A DNA stretch of 64,000 nt, taken from Cyanodermella asteris (lineage: Eukaryota; Ascomycota; Lecanoromycetes; Ostropales; Stictidaceae). The notes below the pieces were generated by a model, which was given only the letters and a program-made list of their open reading frames with translations, had not been told where the DNA came from and did not search any database. Location: the NCBI GenBank assembly GCA_900618795.1, contig UYJD01000014.1, forward strand, positions 288,071-352,070, read 5' to 3'. Below, piece by piece: positions 53,938-64,000 of the stretch (within the stretch, counting starts at the first letter, position 1; every line of letters starts with the position of its first letter). The translations under genes and the position numbers were made by a program.

Positions 53938-54567
53938 CTAAATGCCGTTCACGGCAGGCTGGTCACTCAGGACCCAATCTCGGATCCCGCCTTGCACATC
54001 CGAAACGCGACCATCCTTCAACCTCACAACCACGACACTGACATCCCGTCCCTCCATGAACGTACTGCCGCCACCGCTCCCACTTCCCGTAGCGCCGCGA
54101 CCTTGCTCCGGACTCGTTCCCAACAGACTCTCCCCCAGACTCGCGCCCTGCGCACCAGCCCTCTCTCCCTCTCGGAACGTATGGTTCTCCAAATGCCTCG
54201 CCTTGCACCACTCTTCCTCCTCGCCGCCGCTAGCCACGACTCTCGCCTCGCCGTTCATCGTCACCGATATCCTGCTAAGCGCACTGGTGTTCATGAGCAG
54301 CATGCGTTCGGCGAGCGCGGATCTACCGGTTGGTGGAGGTGAGCCACGCCTGTCCGGGTCGCGGATCTGGGTGGGCGGGCGATGGGAGATCCAGTCGTGG
54401 ACGAGGATCGAGACAAGAGGGTTGGTGGTTAAGTTCAGAGTCTTTTTGGAGGACGGGTTCATGGTCATTATAATTGTGGGGTGTGGGCTGAAAGGGGTGC
54501 TGCTTAGGTAGGTGTAGTTCATGAGAGAGGCGTGGGGAACATTGTTGCTGCAAGTGGCGAGATGGAG
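53938..54567 (-). CDS. PNPOx-like FMN-binding split-barrel protein (5' exon not found)
   Basis: Relative of pyridoxamine 5'-phosphate oxidase of the small fungal type (yeast YLR456W/YPR172W family); likely binds FMN or another flavin, substrate unknown. The exon from 54567 reads LHLATCSNNVPHASLMNYTYL, then PTIIMTMNPSSKKTLNL and NPLVSILVHDWISHRPP. These are the core strands and the phosphate-contact region of the split barrel. The C-terminal half holds ALSRISVTMNGEARVV and a glycine-rich insert, ending near VRLKDGRVSDVQGGIRDWV. A splice acceptor (cgttctag) just before 54567 implies an upstream exon carrying the start and first helix; I could not place it. The ATG at 54522 lies inside the domain and would give a 194-aa truncated product. 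Either the first exon is farther upstream or the 5' end is damaged. Confidence 0.72.
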   Translation of the reverse strand, partial: LHLATCSNNVPHASLMNYTYLSSTPFSPHPTIIMTMNPSSKKTLNLTTNPLVSILVHDWISHRPPTQIRDPDRRGSPPPTGRSALAERMLLMNTSALSRISVTMNGEARVVASGGEEEEWCKARHLENHTFREGERAGAQGASLGESLLGTSPEQGRGATGSGSGGGSTFMEGRDVSVVVVRLKDGRVSDVQGGIRDWVLSDQPAVNGI

Positions 54568-55103
54568 CTAGAACGTTTCAGTAATGATTTGAGGATACTT
54601 CAGAGTTTTAAATCGGATTGTGAAGGCAGATGGAGGTCCGTGTACTGGCTTCCACGGAATCTCGTGCCGAACTATTGGTGTAATCGATCCATGAGACTCC
54701 TTGCAAGAATGTGAAACCACAGATCAGGAGAGTAGAATGCGTCAAAAGCACCAATTAGGAACACACCAGAAAATAGGCATTGTACTCACATATCGAGCAT
54801 TCTTCAAGCAATCCGTGACATCTGGCGGCAAGATGGACGTGACCTGTGGCTCGACCGCTGACGTATTCTGCCAATTCAATGGCGGCTCTTGAGTAGCCAT
54901 GATTGCAACTCGTAATCGTTCTACTTCGATGCTAATCCTGCTGAAAAGAATTGTTCCTACGATTGCACGAGTGAGGATGCCAAAAGCTGTTTCACAGCAC
55001 GTTGGAGCTCAGGTGCAAGCGGACCCCACCACGTCCCAGACAGCGCGCTAGCACGACCATCGACATCATCCATCGGCAACCACCCAAAAATTATTCCACA
55101 CCC
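54568..55103. other. Divergent spacer between the flavoprotein and RRN5
   Basis: Should contain the missing first exon of the flavoprotein gene (minus) and the RRN5 promoter. I found no convincing ATG exon with a matching donor. The RRN5 frame is open upstream from 55002, beginning with TTG. Confidence 0.4.
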
Positions 55104-57446
55104 ATGTCAGATCCGACACGCGACCGGGCTTCACCATCCGATCTACAAGGCGCAAGTCTCGGCATAGATCTGCGTCAAGATGCATTTCGCACACCTTTGC
55201 CACCTCGTGGCTCGCCCGGCATCATGTCAAGAAAACGTAGCCGCAGCCTCGAGAATGACGGGTCCGACTCCGATAGCGAAGTCAAGGATGGCATCGCCAA
55301 AGACTCCGACACTGCCAACGTGAAGGTCGAGAAAGCGAGGATGAAGCGATCGAAGAAGTACTCGAGACATGAGATCAGCGGTACTGCGACATGGATTGGA
55401 AACAAGAAAGTGGGCCAGTACATAACTCTGCCGCGGTATACGAAGCTTCTTATCCAGGATGCTGCCGACATCAGCCCAGAGCCATCAGGCGACCATTCAT
55501 TTGTCTTTACAGGGACGCCACCGGACTCATCCCAGCCTGCAGAAATTTACGGCCTGATCCCGTGGACTGATTCCGAGCTCGACCTTTTCTTCGACTTCCT
55601 AGGCCGAAAAGGCCGCGATGACCTCCCCGGAATCGCGCGTGGGATCGGTACGAAAGGAGAGCTTGAAGTTGCCGATTTGCTGCATAGGCTCAAAGAGGCG
55701 TATCTTGACAGGCAACTCAATGAGAGAAGTCTAGCATTGCCAGAGCTTTACGAGATTCCGGCAGCGACAGAGGTGAGTGCAGAATTTGAGGCTGTGCTGG
55801 ATGTGGCTGCGGATGCAGCTGTACGCGGAGAGGCCGATAAGGACCTGATTGAGGAAGAGGACAAAGTTGGTGCCGAATTTGCGGTTCTGGATGGAGACAA
55901 CGCGACGATATTTTACGACGAAGGAAAATCCAGTGATGAGGATGGGGGCGAAGGTGGAAATACGAAAGAACACACAGAAACCCATACCGACTCTATGAGA
56001 GTCGATACTAATGACAACTTCTCGAATCATGATACAACGAACGACTCTTGTCCAGACCTCAGTCAGCCCACCCTCACAGCCGCAACGCAAGTGCTCGACC
56101 TTCCACGCCTTCTCGAGCTTTCACAGTACGTCTTCATGAACTCGGCCGACGAAGCCTCAAACTGGCATACCCTTCAACCTCATCCACCAACCAAAGCTAC
56201 TACATCTCGTTCGAGATCCCGAAGTCGACCTCAAACACCTATGACCCCCGGGGCTCTCACCGACCCCGTCTCATCGATTCCGGGGATCCACCAGACCGCT
56301 CTCCTCGACCTCTACACTCTCGTTCTTCACACCACTGTGCGCATAGCATCGACAGCACACTTCTTAGCCACCTCCCGGATCCGCGCGACAGACAACAAAA
56401 GTCGACGGAGTATACGACGGGATGTCAAGCAGAGCGACGTTCAAGCGGCACTAGACATATTGGGGATGAAACATAATTCATGGGATTTCTGGACCAAGTG
56501 TCCCCGAAAATCCAATGTCTCGGTCTACGGAGCGAAAAAAGGAGGACGAAGGGAGAAACTATCTTTTGAAGAAGTGGAAAAGCTGTTGGCTGAAAGGCCA
56601 ACGCGGGGAAGGAGGAAGGATGGTGACGATGCCGAGAGTGACGAAGAAGGCTTAGTGGATGCGTTGGCTCGCAGTAAAGACGGCATAGTCGGCGAGGAGG
56701 AGGAGGAGGAGGATATGGACGACAATGCCTCGAATGCATCTACTTCAATACATAGTTCCCGAGCAACGAGTCGCGGCTCCGGCCCCTCCATTTCCTCAGA
56801 TACCGAACCCGACCCCGGCACTGCTCCTCCATCGCCTGACCCGTTCCCAGACTCCATCTCAGACCGCGACTCCGACCTCTCCTCCGAAGCCGCGGAACGC
56901 GACGCATACGAACGCGAAGCCCACGCCCACGCCGAGGCGCTCGACCAGCGAGTCAGCAAGACCGCCGAAGACCGACTCCGCGCCTTCCTCACCGGAGCCA
57001 AAGACACGCTCTCGCGACCGGGCACGTCGGCACCGGAGATGATGATCCGAAAGGAGGGCGCCACACAACCACCACCACCGAAGATGAAAGCGGTGGACGA
57101 GGAAGTGAAACGCAAAAGCGTCAAGGAGCTTCGCGATTGGAGGGATTGGGTCGGGTACAAGGCGGAGTGGGAGAGGTTTCCGCGGCCGTTGGGCGTGGAG
57201 ATTGTGAGTGAGGATGAAGGGGATGGGGCGAAGAAGGAGGATGTTGTAATGGCTGAGACGATTGAAGGTGGGGACATGGATGTGTCGACTAGTAAGGACT
57301 TTCCAATGCTTGACGGTACGAATGAGCAGGCGCATTTGGAGGATGGGGAGGGGAGTGTGGAAGATTGGGGGACGGAAACCACGGAGTCAAGACATGGCAG
57401 AGGATGGTCCGAGGAGAGGAGGGGCAGACGTAGGGAGAGAATTTGA
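55104..57446 (+). CDS. RRN5: RNA polymerase I upstream activation factor subunit RRN5-like
   Basis: Nuclear/nucleolar protein of the UAF complex that binds the upstream element of rDNA promoters for Pol I. 780 aa from the ATG at 55104 (MSDPTRD); the upstream open part starts with TTG. A basic, Ser-rich N terminus is followed at about residues 155-205 by a SANT/Myb-like block (IPWTDSELDLFFDFLGRKGRDDLPGIARGIGTKGELEVADLL), the family hallmark. A second conserved region near residues 390-480 (TALLDLYTLVLHTTVRIASTAHFL...DVQAALDILG) fits a histone-fold partner. The C terminus is long, acidic and Ser/Pro-rich, with a run of six Glu near residue 535. I am fairly sure of the family from the SANT block, less so of the exact orthologue. 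Other SANT-domain proteins are the alternative. Confidence 0.72.
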   Translation: MSDPTRDRASPSDLQGASLGIDLRQDAFRTPLPPRGSPGIMSRKRSRSLENDGSDSDSEVKDGIAKDSDTANVKVEKARMKRSKKYSRHEISGTATWIGNKKVGQYITLPRYTKLLIQDAADISPEPSGDHSFVFTGTPPDSSQPAEIYGLIPWTDSELDLFFDFLGRKGRDDLPGIARGIGTKGELEVADLLHRLKEAYLDRQLNERSLALPELYEIPAATEVSAEFEAVLDVAADAAVRGEADKDLIEEEDKVGAEFAVLDGDNATIFYDEGKSSDEDGGEGGNTKEHTETHTDSMRVDTNDNFSNHDTTNDSCPDLSQPTLTAATQVLDLPRLLELSQYVFMNSADEASNWHTLQPHPPTKATTSRSRSRSRPQTPMTPGALTDPVSSIPGIHQTALLDLYTLVLHTTVRIASTAHFLATSRIRATDNKSRRSIRRDVKQSDVQAALDILGMKHNSWDFWTKCPRKSNVSVYGAKKGGRREKLSFEEVEKLLAERPTRGRRKDGDDAESDEEGLVDALARSKDGIVGEEEEEEDMDDNASNASTSIHSSRATSRGSGPSISSDTEPDPGTAPPSPDPFPDSISDRDSDLSSEAAERDAYEREAHAHAEALDQRVSKTAEDRLRAFLTGAKDTLSRPGTSAPEMMIRKEGATQPPPPKMKAVDEEVKRKSVKELRDWRDWVGYKAEWERFPRPLGVEIVSEDEGDGAKKEDVVMAETIEGGDMDVSTSKDFPMLDGTNEQAHLEDGEGSVEDWGTETTESRHGRGWSEERRGRRRERI

Positions 57447-57910
57447 ATATCCAAGTAAGGACCGATATCCGCCGTCTAGCTCGTCAAAATCGCAGTTGAA
57501 TTTGGCTATGAAGGAAATGTCAATTGTTGTACGCTTGTACGCACAATGTTCACGGCATGCATTCGGACAAGGAAGCTGATGATAGTATAGAATCGTATTC
57601 TGCATATATACATTATGTCATTAGTATTCGAGGTCGGTAACTTGCACACATGCTTGCCGGATAGATATTCGTGCAGCTGTGTGCGCGTGTGCCTCCTCTT
57701 TGATCAAACTCGTCTGCGCCTCGCGCGATGCGGACTCTGCAAAACGAGTGGTATCGGTTTAGGTCATGCTTCGCTCAAATTCATCCTCGCCCCAGATCCA
57801 ACATGGCGGTCTTTCGTCGTCATCAAGGTCTTGCCGGTCTTGTCGTCGTCAAGTGTAGACCAGTAAAAGTCTGCATCTGAGTTCGACTACGCCTTTGTTC
57901 CGGTAGGTGC
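57447..57910. other. Convergent 3' region of RRN5 and SUR7
   Basis: No gene recognised; holds the 3' ends of both flanking transcripts. Confidence 0.5.
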
Positions 57911-58722
57911 TTAGACCTCCTGGACGACTGGTCGCTGGCTGTCGGTGTCGATGAAGCTACCACGGCTGCGGGTGCTCCTCTTGCGACCGAACTTGCGGCC
58001 CGAGCTGTATTCGGACTTCTTGCTGAATGCACCACCCATGCAGAACAGGACGGTAGCGAGGATCAGCTGGGCAACCGCGGCCCAGACAAATCCAAAGGCG
58101 TACTGGCCAAGGTGAGCGTCACGACCGTTGCCGGCAAACAGGTCCCGACCCTTGACGTATGCGGTGGTCATCAGGACTGCGAAGAGAATCTCGAAGATCA
58201 GCGCAGTGAAGGTCAGAACGGACGAGAGGTAGCTGCCGACACGCGAGCAGACGGCGGCCAGGCCGGTGAAGAGGGCGAGGACGGCGAAGAAGAGGCCGAT
58301 CAAGTTGAAGGCGAACATGAAGCGGGTCATGTAGTAGTAGTAGAGTGTGCCTTCGAAGCCTGCGGGAACACCAGTGGTCTGGAAGGAGCCGTCGGCGTTC
58401 ATAAAGTTGCGAGGCGGGTCGAGAGGATAGGCCGGGTGGTGGTCGCCAACGATGGTGTTGCCGTTGCTGTCAACACCGAAAGCGTTCCAGAAGGTCCATC
58501 TCGAGGTTGACGGAGCATTGGGGATGTTGGATGTGTCGGCTTCGAGGAAGTAGATGAAGGAGACGGGTGTCCCGTTGACGGCACCACCGAGCAGCACGAA
58601 GATGTGCAGCAAGCAGGCGCCTGCTACAAAGAGCAGGGAGAGGAGGCCGAAGAGTGGTGCTGTGAATCGTTAGCTGGACTGCACTGTATAAGCTGGTTGA
58701 TTGTCGACTCACTGGCTGCCAT
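57911..58722 (-). CDS. SUR7/Fmp45-family eisosome membrane protein
   Basis: Claudin-like plasma-membrane protein of MCC/eisosome domains, involved in membrane organisation, endocytosis and cell-wall integrity. Exon 1 is 10 nt (58722-58713, ATG GCA GCC A). The intron is 58712-58660 (gtgagt...gctaac...cacag) and exon 2 is 58659-57911, giving 252 aa. The protein has helix 1 (FGLLSLLFVAGACLLHIFVLL), an extracellular loop with the family pattern FIYFLEADTSNIPNAPSTSRWTFWNAFG, then three helices (about 115-215). A basic cytosolic tail (GRKFGRKRSTRSRG) follows, with the C-terminal end VVQEV. The loop and four-helix plan match SUR7 paralogues; which of Sur7, Fmp45 or Ynl194c it corresponds to is not decided. 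Confidence 0.9.
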
Positions 58723-61452
58723 TTCTGCGGTATATGAGGTCACTGTTGGGGGATGATACGACTGCGTACTGGACTGGCAATTGCAGAGGTGTGAACAGTG
58801 AGAGCTGCCTGGTGTGTGTCAGCGAAGCGCCCGAGGCAGGAACAGTTGAGAACGTACGCCTCGAAGTGCGTGAGATTAGTGGATTACGACGGACTGAGCT
58901 GGCAGATGGAGAAGCGGGAAAGAAGACAGACGGCAGGGCGTGCTGGGATGAAGTAGTAGCAGCAGCGATGGTGCAGACCAAGGCAGGGTGCAACGACGAC
59001 GCGCCCAATTCGCCGTGCACAGCAAAAGCCAAAGCAAGCAGCTTCACGTTTCTCCCGAGCAACGCATGACGTAGCCGCCGTCCGGAAGCAGCTTAGCGCC
59101 GCGCCAAGGCGATGCCACAAATCGGCTGCCTCGTGACTGCCGTTTTGCGCTGAGCTGGCAGAACAGCGACTTCTTTCCTCTGCACACCTCCAGCCAGCAG
59201 ATGTCTGGCAATATGCAAGCCCTGCCGTGCTCAATTGCGACTTCAGCAGCATACAACACTCACACTCGCAGCTCTCCCTGTAGCTGTGTGACAAGAGATC
59301 GCAGCCCGGAATTGCCAGCGGTCGATCTCCCGATTCCCAGATCGGCACTCGCAAATCTCGCGTGTGTCGAGAGGAACCACCTCAACTGCTCGACTCGGCC
59401 GGCTTCCTGCGATCGACGGTGCAAGCCACGAGCCTACTAAGCCTAAGGAAATTAGGTCATCACCCCGTTGTTGTTTCCTACTGGCCTGGACACGCTCAAT
59501 TCCAGGGTTTTCCAACTTGAAGCTCCAGACAAGCGTCCCGCCCGCGAACGTCCCCCCAAAACCTGCCCGTTTCTGCCGGCTAGCTGCCAGTTCCCGGCGG
59601 CTCGTCCTGAGTCGTCCAACCAGAGCACCACACCCGCGCCCTCGATCTCGCCCGTTCCATTGTTCACAGGAACCGCTGCTGAGCGCGCTCGTCGTGTGCC
59701 CAAAGCCAAAACCTTGCACGAAGCTCACCTCAATGATGACGTCTGTCTCGATCTTTCCCCAGTTTCGTGGCCCTGCAGCTCTTGACGCAGCCGATGATGC
59801 ATGCAGACCCCGGTCATCGACAGCCCAAGCCACTGTGAAGTCTGTGGGACGGCTGACACGTCGAATATGCTGATCTGGCTCGCTGCAAGCCTTGCACGTA
59901 ATCGCCCGCTTGGGCTTATGTCTTGAATGCTGATATTGTAGTAGAGACACACGGCAAGTGCAAACCAGACTCGGAGACTAGCACTGCAAAGAGCAGGCCA
60001 CGAAATCGATGTGTTCATACGACAAGCGACAGTCCATACTTGTAGTTCGTGTGTGGTCCCGGGCGCCGGTGACAGCATTCTCACCTAAAGTTCAGCAGAC
60101 ACTTGTTGTAGAGGTCGCCAGGATACTAATAGCTTTCGTCAAGCCCTCGATGCGCAGATTCATCGCAAAGTCCAGGCCAGCGGTTGGACGTTGCAGAGAA
60201 ATATATATATTTGAAGCCAAATTGAAAAGATCACATAAGTTTGCGCTTAGAATCACGAGCTCGTTGCTAAGATGTTGGAATCGACTGCAAATGACTGCAG
60301 CAATTGTAGAAACAGCCAATGTTTCGCACGTTGGTTCGCAGAGGACGAAATGGCATCCGCCACCATCGGGAATTAGTTCTCAGGTAATGTGTTCGTGCGT
60401 GCCTTTGGAAGCGTAAAAGCTGATGGTGCCCGAATGAATGTCGCCGTATCTACCAAGAAAACCACCGAAATAACTTGCAACTATTTTCTCAATCCAACCA
60501 CCATCCTCGACGGGCACACCCACCATGTTATTCGTCGTGAACTCTTTGCGCTCCCAAGTATGTACCGTCTAGCAGCTATACTACTACAGTGGGCGCGATC
60601 TGCGTTTTAGGCCAGGCCAGGCCGTGTCTGCGACTCGATTAGGAACAGCTTAAACCAATATAAAAATAGTTCTCGATCAGCGCTTGTTCCGCCTAATGCT
60701 ACGCAAGCACCACCAAGCCCTTCCGGCTTCAATCTCCACTATGTTGGCCGACCGCGAACTTGAGCAGGCTCGTGGAGGACTACCACAAGCCAGCACTGGC
60801 AAAAGCGCTTCAGTGGCTCGAGAGTATATTACAGAAAAGGGAATACAAGCTCAAAGACGTCAAAATTCTGAGAATCTCACTCTGCGTGTCGTGCGGAGAC
60901 GCGTCAGATATGCTAAAGATGGCACTGCCGGCTGAGCTTCAGGCCAGCTTTGGGGGCCAAAAGAGGCTTGTTTGAGGTTTTAGCCCCCCCCAGCACAGGG
61001 CTCTGCGACGCTGCGCTGTCTCGCCTTGGGTGCAGCGTCTCAGATTCGCACATCTGGAACCCATACTCGAGCAGATCACGAACGAGATGATACAGTACCT
61101 TCATACTCTTTAGTGGTCCGTTCATGGTAAGTGCCGTGGTAAATGTTCATATCGCCGTCAGCCCTGAGGGTGTCATGGAACATGGCTTGATAAAGGCGAA
61201 AGGAGCCAACCGCAAGTCACAACTGGCTTGGGACCTCAGGAGGTATATAAAGGCTTTTCATGTTCCGTCTCCCACACTTGATCCTTCAGCTTCGCTCCTT
61301 TGCAATTCGTTAACTTTTCTTCATCTGTCCACATACACAGTCCAGTATTGCTTGACGCAGTGCATTGTCCTACACCAATTTGACCTGACTCTCATTCGCA
61401 ACAACATCTGTCAAAAGTTTACACATTTACCCCCACAAAGCTCACCTGCAAT
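58723..61452. other. 2.7-kb spacer, one uncharacterised coding-like fragment
   Basis: Upstream of SUR7 (minus) and of the secreted gene (plus). At about 60760-60975 (+) a frame reads SRLVEDYHKPALAKALQWLE and later CGDASDMLKMALPAELQASF, with protein-like texture but no in-frame ATG and a stop just upstream. It may be a relic or an exon I cannot connect. A TATATAAA lies at 61244-61251, listed separately. Confidence 0.4.
61244..61251 (+). promoter_or_regulatory. TATA box of the secreted-protein gene
   Basis: TATATAAA, about 200 nt upstream of the ATG at 61453, followed by a C+T-rich leader. This arrangement is typical of a strongly regulated fungal gene. Confidence 0.45.
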
Positions 61453-62088
61453 ATGAGGTCCACAATTGCCTTCTCCGCAGTCGCCATCTTTGCTGCAGTC
61501 GCCACCGGCTGCGAGCTCGACTCCAACCTCGAAACCACCTTCTATGGCTGGCCCGATAACGATCCTCCCTCCGCCCAAGTCGCCCACAACTGCGGCGGCC
61601 GCAACTACGTCGCCGGCGGTACCGGAACCTACGCCGACCCGCTCACCTTCGCCACGGCGCCCGGCGAGTTCTCTCCCTGCGAGATTGTCTACTTCCCCCT
61701 CCTCAAAAAGTACATTCGCTACGAAGACGACTGCGCCGAATGCACCAGCGACTTCAAGAGCGGCAAGAAGCACATCGACATCTGGACCGGCAGCTCGACC
61801 AGTTCCGGCGGACAGAAGCAGATCGATTGCGAGGATAGCTTGACGAGCGGCGGAAGCTACGAGGTTGTGAGACAGCCGCCTCAGGGCATGGAAGTCGACG
61901 CGACGCCGTTGTTTGCCGATGAGAAATGCAACACCGGTGCCGTCTTTGAGAGCAACAAGGGCTCGTGCAGTGGAGGATCGGGCAACGTGACCGAGCCGGT
62001 GGCATCGAATGCTGCGGCGCCGAGTGCTACTTCGACGAAGAAGCACAAGAGCCACAAGACGGCGGCGCCCAAGAACGAGAAGTACTAG
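61453..62088 (+). CDS. Small secreted Cys-rich protein, double-psi-beta-barrel-like candidate effector
   Basis: 211 aa, single exon, ATG at 61453. A signal peptide is clear (MRSTIAFSAVAIFAAVATG|C, cleavage near residue 19). The mature domain (about 20-170) contains TTFYGWPDNDPPSAQVAHNC, then YADPLTFATAPGEFSPCEIVYFPLLKKYIRYEDDC, then HIDIWTG and DCEDSL. These are the turns and Cys spacing of the RlpA/expansin-like double-psi-beta-barrel family, without an obvious catalytic residue set. There are eight or more cysteines, and a flexible Lys/Ala/Ser tail ends in KNEKY. Such proteins are secreted by many plant-associated fungi, and some are virulence factors or cell-wall binders; that role is an inference here. 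A TATA box precedes it, and the exposed tail may be cleaved. Confidence 0.75.
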   Translation: MRSTIAFSAVAIFAAVATGCELDSNLETTFYGWPDNDPPSAQVAHNCGGRNYVAGGTGTYADPLTFATAPGEFSPCEIVYFPLLKKYIRYEDDCAECTSDFKSGKKHIDIWTGSSTSSGGQKQIDCEDSLTSGGSYEVVRQPPQGMEVDATPLFADEKCNTGAVFESNKGSCSGGSGNVTEPVASNAAAPSATSTKKHKSHKTAAPKNEKY

Positions 62089-64000
62089 CGTCGATATGAG
62101 ACCACTGCGCTGGATGTGGCAGCACCCACATTGACTAGATGTGATCTTGAGAGATATTGCTTTTGAGGTCGGATTCAATATTTGGGATACTTTCGTTTCT
62201 ACAAACCTGCTAGCAGGCGAGTTTATGATTATGAATTGCTAAATGTCCGGCTCCGCCCATCAACTAGTGCGACCTTCTTTCGTTGATGCGTCTCACACTT
62301 TGAATTTCTAGCTGGGTTGTTTTCGTGAAATGGCTTAACCATGATCAGAAAGCAAGTGCGAGATGAAGAGCCCCACGGGTCTGCTCATGAGCTTCCAGCA
62401 TGAAACTCTAATGCTCGAGGATGAAGTCCCTAGCGTCTAAAACATGGGCCCCTCAAACTCGCATATTTGTCTTCACGCCCTACATTTTCCTCGTCTATAA
62501 CTCGAAATCAGAATGCTCTCGGAACAATTTTCGACCCCGCATATCAGTGCTTCGCACGCACTACGAAAGCGCTCAGCGAGACGATCGACGATAAAAAGCA
62601 GTCCGCACCGGGTTCAATGTTGCAAAGCAGACGGACAAGTCGCCTCACGCATACGCCGGTGCGAACCCCGGATGTCGGATGCCGCTTCGGGAAGCGTAAT
62701 GTTTGGGCTTCAGCAAAAATTTTTGCCGTCGCTGGAGGGTGTCGTTTTCGGTCGATGACCATGATTCGGCGGGCGGCTTTGGGCGAGGCGGGCGATCGTC
62801 GGCGTAGGGGTGGTGCAGACGGCCATGCCAGTGTTTGTCGCTCGCCAGAAAGTTTCCCGCGGCTCGAGTTTTTTTGTCGTCCGGGACACGTCATCTTCGG
62901 TGGCAAAGTTTCAGAGACAAACGTCCCGGGGAGATGTCGCCGATCGCGTTGAATTTGTGGCACATGATCTCTTCGCGCCTCAGCGGAATAAGGCAAAGGT
63001 ATATGTGCTTCCACAGATCTTTCACCAAACTGGCACGAAGACAAATGTCTCGAGATCGTCAAGGCTTTTGATACCGGGTCTTGAGCCTTGAAGGCGGGTC
63101 ATCATCAGTGACTTTTGATTCACCCACCTGGGAGGCTGCCGTTATACCTCGAGCACCACGTTCGATTTGTATAGTGTTCTGGGCTTGGTCAACACAATTG
63201 ATAATGGACCTTCAGGGGCATGGGCATGATTTAATAGAGTCTTTTCAGCACACGCGACTTCGAGGTGGATGAATGGCGGCAATTGTTTCAGACGGCGGAT
63301 TACCGCTTTTGCAAATTTCGAACCTTTCAACCAGATGGAAGTCAAATGGCCGTCGTTGAGGCAACATTTGATGGTTGAATAGGGTATCGAGTTGATTGCG
63401 CTCAGACTTGTGGGGGGAAATTAAGCACTGTAAATCGCTAGGGGAAATGCCAGGGCGTGATGATACAAGCGATCGACCGCAGATTGTTGCGCTTCCAGTA
63501 GACTGCTGATTCAATTGTGGACATTTCGAACAGGTAGACTGTATGTGGTAGTCGTCGTCCCCAGAATGTGGGAAGGGAGTCACGATCTGCTTGTGTACCA
63601 AGAAACATAAAACCACCTCTCATTCCTTGACCATCCACAGCATTAAAGATGACCGACCCTCAACCCACGCAGAGCCTAGCCCTTTGATGCCTGGGTCGTA
63701 TTGAGGGCGTTCACTACGAGCGGCTGAGCCATCATTTTATGTCGGCGTCGCTCCTCAATCAGTGGTCTTGTCGCTTCAAAAGTCGAAACGTCCGAGCTGA
63801 CTCCAACGGCCGACAAACTTTACTGTGCCGCCCCGCCAAACCAAGGCAATCCTCCCTTGCTTCGCCCCCGAATGTAGCAAGATCGACCTTCACGATCTGC
63901 TTTGCTTTCCCGCAATGGCTGGTTGGCGACGGATCCGAGATCCCGCGCGAGTTCGTACTGTCCCAGATGTCTCCCCACTGTTATCCTCTTGTGTCTGTTG
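62089..64000. other. Terminal region, no gene recognised
   Basis: About 1.9 kb with short overlapping frames on both strands, none with a family signature. A gene could begin beyond the window edge. Confidence 0.45.

Noticed and set aside
60684-60975. Possible small gene with segment VEDYHKPALAKALQWLE
   Set aside because: Protein-like texture but no ATG in frame and a stop immediately upstream; not enough to call a gene.
62467-62952. 161-codon frame on + near the right end
   Set aside because: Arg/Gly-rich composition, overlaps a long antisense frame, no domain.
1-64000. CRISPR array, secondary-metabolite cluster or defence cluster
   Set aside because: No regularly spaced repeats, no polyketide or peptide synthetase and no linked tailoring genes are present; the only monooxygenase is decayed.

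Overview
The window is a piece of a filamentous ascomycete (Pezizomycotina) nuclear genome. This follows from short 46-82 nt GT-AG introns with CTRAC/CTGAC-like branch points, the fungal gene set (class V myosin, VTC4, SUR7, RRN5, HDEL-ending BiP), and small secreted proteins. A Dothideomycete (Mycosphaerellales-like) is my best guess, but that is an inference from general resemblance. There are two assembly gaps (23782-23806 and 41360-41528).

Layout. 1-9 kb: class V myosin and an endosomal Na+/H+ exchanger, both on +. 9-23 kb: five genes on -, in order a sugar-porter MFS transporter, a CorA Mg2+ transporter, prephenate dehydratase, an AVT-type vacuolar amino-acid transporter, and a membrane-anchored aspartyl-protease-like protein with no catalytic aspartates. 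A 474-bp foldback element sits between CorA and prephenate dehydratase. 23-28 kb: accessory and decaying DNA, with an assembly gap, a 220-bp inverted-repeat element and two frameshifted gene relics. 29-36 kb: Mediator subunit MED14 (+) converging on the polyphosphate polymerase VTC4 (-). 36-42 kb: sparse, with two small hypothetical genes. 42-44 kb: ER chaperone BiP/KAR2. 44-52 kb: a second accessory stretch with another 220-bp element, a small hypothetical gene, a decayed FAD monooxygenase and a secreted protein. 52-62 kb: an allantoate-permease-type MFS transporter, a PNPOx-like flavoprotein, the Pol I factor RRN5, a SUR7-family eisosome protein and a small secreted candidate effector. 62-64 kb: nothing recognisable.

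The core genes are housekeeping. Several act at the vacuole or endosome (NHX1, AVT, VTC4, possibly CorA/MNR2, and myosin V cargo transport), but they are not arranged as a cluster and I see no biosynthetic or defence gene cluster. The unexplained material is in the accessory stretches: two families of short non-autonomous inverted-repeat elements with visible target-site duplications, three decayed genes, and the catalytically empty, receptor-like aspartyl-protease homologue.

Starts given here are ATG codons that I located in the sequence. Several open frames extend upstream of them only through non-ATG codons. Intron positions are inferred from splice motifs plus frame and family continuity, not from transcripts.
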